A stretch of DNA of 64,000 nucleotides from DYEP01 sp040755615 (lineage in GTDB: Bacteria; Bacillota; Sulfobacillia; DUSP01; DYEP01), in NCBI GenBank assembly GCA_040755615.1, contig JBFMAL010000011.1, positions 1-64,000 of the forward strand. The letters run 5' to 3'. Below are positions 61,862 to 64,000 of this stretch, piece after piece (the stretch's first letter is position 1; each line of letters begins with the position of its first letter). A program made the position numbers and the translations under genes. The notes beneath the pieces were generated by a model. It was not told where the DNA came from and ran no database searches. It was given only the letters and a program-made list of their open reading frames with translations.

Positions 61862-62164
61862 TCATTCCAGCCTGTCGGCCAGATCTCTTGCCAGCATCTT
61901 CTCGGCTATCTCGTGAGATCCTATGTTGTACTCGCCGCTGTCCAACCGTCTCGAGATCTCTTCTACGAGCTCCTTGCGCACTTCTGGAAGGGACTTTGCC
62001 AAGTTGACGTAGTCCGCGAGCCTCTGGGCATCTGACGACAGCGCCACGCTGTCCATACGTGTCTTTTCAACCTTAGCTGTACCTGTCTGCGACGGCTTTT
62101 CCGTCCGGGTTGCCTTCAGATACGCCTTTATTACTTCATTCATCTGGTTCTTGGAGATTTTCAT
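61862..62164 (-). CDS. flgM: Anti-sigma factor FlgM
   Basis: A ~100-residue inhibitor of the flagellar sigma factor. ATG 62164 follows GAGGTGGG. The C-terminal part DSVALSSDAQRLADYVNLAK and VRKELVEEISRRLDSGEY, then EIAEKMLARDL, is the FlgM signature. It is exported through the hook-basal body to release SigD. A SigD-like promoter is found upstream. Confidence 0.9.
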   Translation of the reverse strand: MKISKNQMNEVIKAYLKATRTEKPSQTGTAKVEKTRMDSVALSSDAQRLADYVNLAKSLPEVRKELVEEISRRLDSGEYNIGSHEIAEKMLARDLADRLE

Positions 62165-62201
62165 TGCAGGACCCACCTCTTTGGGTACATCTTCGGATTA
62201 T

Positions 62202-62229
62202 CTATCGAAAGATCAAGGGGCTATCTTTA
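62202..62229 (-). promoter_or_regulatory. SigD-like promoter for flgM
   Basis: On the minus strand TAAA (62229-62226), 16 bp and TTCGATAG (62209-62202), resembling TAAA-N15/16-GCCGATAA. It overlaps the yvyF terminator-like hairpin. Confidence 0.5.
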
Positions 62230-62234
62230 GCCCC
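62217..62234 (-). terminator. Hairpin between yvyF and flgM
   Basis: GGGGCTA-AAGA-TAGCCCC is a perfect 7-bp stem. In the minus direction it is followed by TTGATCTTT, a weak T-rich tract, so it may attenuate transcription from yvyF into flgM. Confidence 0.5.
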
Positions 62235-62270
62235 GTTGTTGCCCGTATCATCTAATTAGAGCAGAATATC

Positions 62271-62648
62271 TCATCGTATCTCTTTCTTTCTACTTGACAA
62301 AGCCAGAAACATCTTCTCCGTCTTCGTCCTGGAATCTTTCACTTGGAAAAGCCTGAGGCACATGTCGCACACCTGGCCGGCTACTATGGGTTCGCCGCAG
62401 AGCCGGCACTGGAGTAGCTGCTCTCCCGATCCGGACATCTCCAGCCGGCCATCCCGCAAAAACTTCAAGATCTGCTGTTCCGGCACACCTGTATCCTCAG
62501 CCACCTGGGAGACTTTAGCGCCCTTGTTGTCCCTTAAGTATTCGCTGACAATGAGGTACTGCTTGTTCTCCTCTCTGATACAATCCGCACACGCGCGAGC
62601 TCCGGTGTCAGGGTATACCTTTCCGCAGATGGGACAGTTCTTCAGCAT
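62271..62648 (-). CDS. yvyF: YvyF-like flagellar operon protein
   Basis: A 125-residue zinc-binding protein. The N-terminus CPICGKVYPDTGARACADCI is a zinc ribbon, followed by a helical DNA-binding-like part VSQVAEDTGVPEQQILKFLR and a second ribbon CRLCGEPIVAGQVCDMC. This matches the TIGR03826/YvyF family, always located upstream of flgM. Function is not well known; a regulatory role is likely. Confidence 0.85.
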   Translation of the reverse strand: MLKNCPICGKVYPDTGARACADCIREENKQYLIVSEYLRDNKGAKVSQVAEDTGVPEQQILKFLRDGRLEMSGSGEQLLQCRLCGEPIVAGQVCDMCLRLFQVKDSRTKTEKMFLALSSRKKEIR

Positions 62649-62663
62649 CTTGATCCCTCGCTT

Positions 62664-64000
62664 TTATGATGCGGCTTTTTTCATCTCGTACATCGCTCTG
62701 TCGGCGTACGCAATCAGTAGGTTCTCAGTGCTTCCGTGTTCGGGATAGGATGCCACACCCACACTAATACTCAGAGAAACCGGACCTGCAACGTGATCTC
62801 TGATGAACCCATGGGACTCCACGGTGCTCTTGATCCGCGCCGCCACGTGCTCTGCGCCCTGCAAGTCAGTGCCTGCAAGGAGCACAACGAACTCGTCCCC
62901 GCCATACCTGGCAGCTACGTCACAATCCCTGACCGCCTCGCTCAGAATCTCCGCAAACTCCCGGAGTATCTCGTCGCCCACCACGTGACCGTAGGCATCA
63001 TTGTATTTCTTAAAATCATCAAGGTCCAGGTAGATCACGGACAGCGGAGTTTCCGAGCGCTTGGCTTTTCGGAGTTCGTCGCTCAGCTTCATATAGAAGA
63101 AGCGATAGTTGTGAAGTCCGGTCATCGGATCCGTTATCGCCATCTGCTCTGTACGAGAGTAAAGAATAGCATTCTCTATGGCAATGGCCGCCTGGCTCGC
63201 CAAGATGGTGCTGAGCCTCAGGTGTTCCCGGGTGAACTCGCCCTTGCCGGTGCTGCCCACAACCAGCTCGCCGACCAGGTGGTCCTCGACAATAAGCGGT
63301 ACCACGAGCAGGGATTTCAGCCCGGAACCGGGCGTCTCTTTCCAGGGATTCTGCGGGTCAGTGGATATATCATCGAGAATCTGGGCCCTCTTTCTTTCAG
63401 CCACACTGCCGAGGACCCCATCCGCCAGGCTGAACGTGCAGCACTCGTTCAGCTCTTCCGTAGGGTTATGTACCATGACCGCGTTAAGCTCCTTACGCTG
63501 CTCGTCCCAGAGCAGCAGTGCGCACGTGTGAAAGTCCATGAGGCGCCTCATCGTCTCAAGCATGACGGAGAAGACCCTGCCCACGTCCAGTGAGGAGTTG
63601 AGTTCCTGCGCCGCATAATATAGCGCTGCCAGTTCCTGGTTGGCCAGTGCCAGCTCCATTTGTATTCTGAGAATGTACGCGATGGCGAGCACTGAAAGAA
63701 ACACCACGGCCGAGGCGAAAATGCCTCTTTCGATATATAGTACGAGCATCAGCACCGAAAGGGGGATGGTCATCGCATGGTTCAGCCCATCCCATTTGAT
63801 GGATTCAAGCCATTGAAGCGGCCCGTACTTGTCTTTCAGAAGGATTGAGAAGTAGGTGTTTACCAAAAGGTGGTTTGTCACAAAGTATGTGAGTACAAAC
63901 GCTGCGGCACTCGGAACGGCGGGGAGCGCCCCGAACGAGCCCCCGAAGGCCAGGTACGCCCCGCTTGCAGCGATCATGCACACCACATACTGGCCCATAT
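62664..64000 (-). CDS. GAF-GGDEF diguanylate cyclase (5' end outside window)
   Basis: The frame runs to the right edge, so the N-terminus is cut. About 130 residues of membrane helices lead to a GAF domain (LDVGRVFSVMLETMRRLMDF to QAAIAIENA) and a GGDEF domain (DPMTGLHNYRFFYMKL, LDLDDFKKYND). The active site AARYGGDEFVVLL is canonical, and RDCD, five residues before it, forms the inhibitory I-site RxxD. It should make cyclic-di-GMP with product inhibition. Two HD-GYP proteins of related layout lie 16 kb away. Relevance to flagellar control is inferred. Confidence 0.9.
   Translation of the reverse strand, partial: MGQYVVCMIAASGAYLAFGGSFGALPAVPSAAAFVLTYFVTNHLLVNTYFSILLKDKYGPLQWLESIKWDGLNHAMTIPLSVLMLVLYIERGIFASAVVFLSVLAIAYILRIQMELALANQELAALYYAAQELNSSLDVGRVFSVMLETMRRLMDFHTCALLLWDEQRKELNAVMVHNPTEELNECCTFSLADGVLGSVAERKRAQILDDISTDPQNPWKETPGSGLKSLLVVPLIVEDHLVGELVVGSTGKGEFTREHLRLSTILASQAAIAIENAILYSRTEQMAITDPMTGLHNYRFFYMKLSDELRKAKRSETPLSVIYLDLDDFKKYNDAYGHVVGDEILREFAEILSEAVRDCDVAARYGGDEFVVLLAGTDLQGAEHVAARIKSTVESHGFIRDHVAGPVSLSISVGVASYPEHGSTENLLIAYADRAMYEMKKAAS

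Noticed and set aside
1..64000. tRNA or rRNA genes
   Set aside because: No cloverleaf-like segment with CCA end or conserved rRNA sequence was noticed; a dedicated scan was not possible.

Overview
The window reads as a chromosomal segment of a flagellated, probably anaerobic Bacillota (Clostridia/Peptococcaceae-like). The evidence is a Bacillus-type gene order across the flagellin, secA, prfB, ftsEX, ctpB, minJ and uvrBA region, Firmicutes-type Shine-Dalgarno sites with many GTG/TTG starts, SigA- and SigD-like promoters, a Gram-positive LexA box, and a GC-rich sequence. No outer-membrane genes were seen. Genus is inference only.

Left part (1-11.5 kb). This is an accessory or decayed stretch. 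It holds a possible transposase tail, a membrane 4Fe-4S/flavin oxidoreductase divergent from a CstR-like repressor with three palindromic operators, and a broken RIC/ScdA (iron-sulfur repair) gene. An ~88-nt element occurs twice, once as the leader of a secreted glucosaminidase. Metabolic and stress genes follow: a SPOR protein, a glyoxylate/hydroxypyruvate-type reductase, a YvlD-like membrane protein, an M20 hydrolase, SHOCT-type proteins and a DUF2089 regulator.

Defence island (11.5-21 kb). A compact type III-B cassette (cmr1, cas10/cmr2, cmr3, cmr4, cmr5, cmr6) is followed by a CARF-HEPN ribonuclease of the TIGR02710 type. No CRISPR array, cas6 or cas1/cas2 is present in the window. The Cas10 palm motif reads RGDD instead of GGDD. 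A dead IS200/IS605 element, with both tnpA and tnpB broken, lies directly downstream.

Middle (21-43 kb). Two divergent metal exporters (CDF and ArsP_2 types) come first. The excision-repair genes follow, with transcription running uvrB-uvrA-uvrC behind a LexA box. Next are a divergent polysaccharide deacetylase, MinJ-like PDZ protein, CtpB-like protease, M23 murein hydrolase activator, FtsX and FtsE. Behind a terminator lies a second operon, secA-prfB-DUF2993-tagA-transketolase subunits. prfB carries the classical programmed +1 frameshift.

Right part (43-64 kb). Two membrane HD-GYP proteins, a 25-codon hydrophobic small ORF enclosed by a 15-bp inverted repeat, a dicarboxylate/amino-acid symporter, a nucleotidyltransferase-like protein, hpf and csp lead into a late flagellar cluster. 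In transcription order this is yvyF-flgM-flgN-flgK-flgL-fliW-csrA, then hag, a large GT4-GT2-TPR glycosyltransferase, flaG, fliD, fliS and a fliT-like gene. A GGDEF protein is cut by the right edge. FliW, CsrA and a GGA-rich hag leader suggest the translational control of flagellin known from B. subtilis. The GGDEF and HD-GYP proteins suggest cyclic-di-GMP input.
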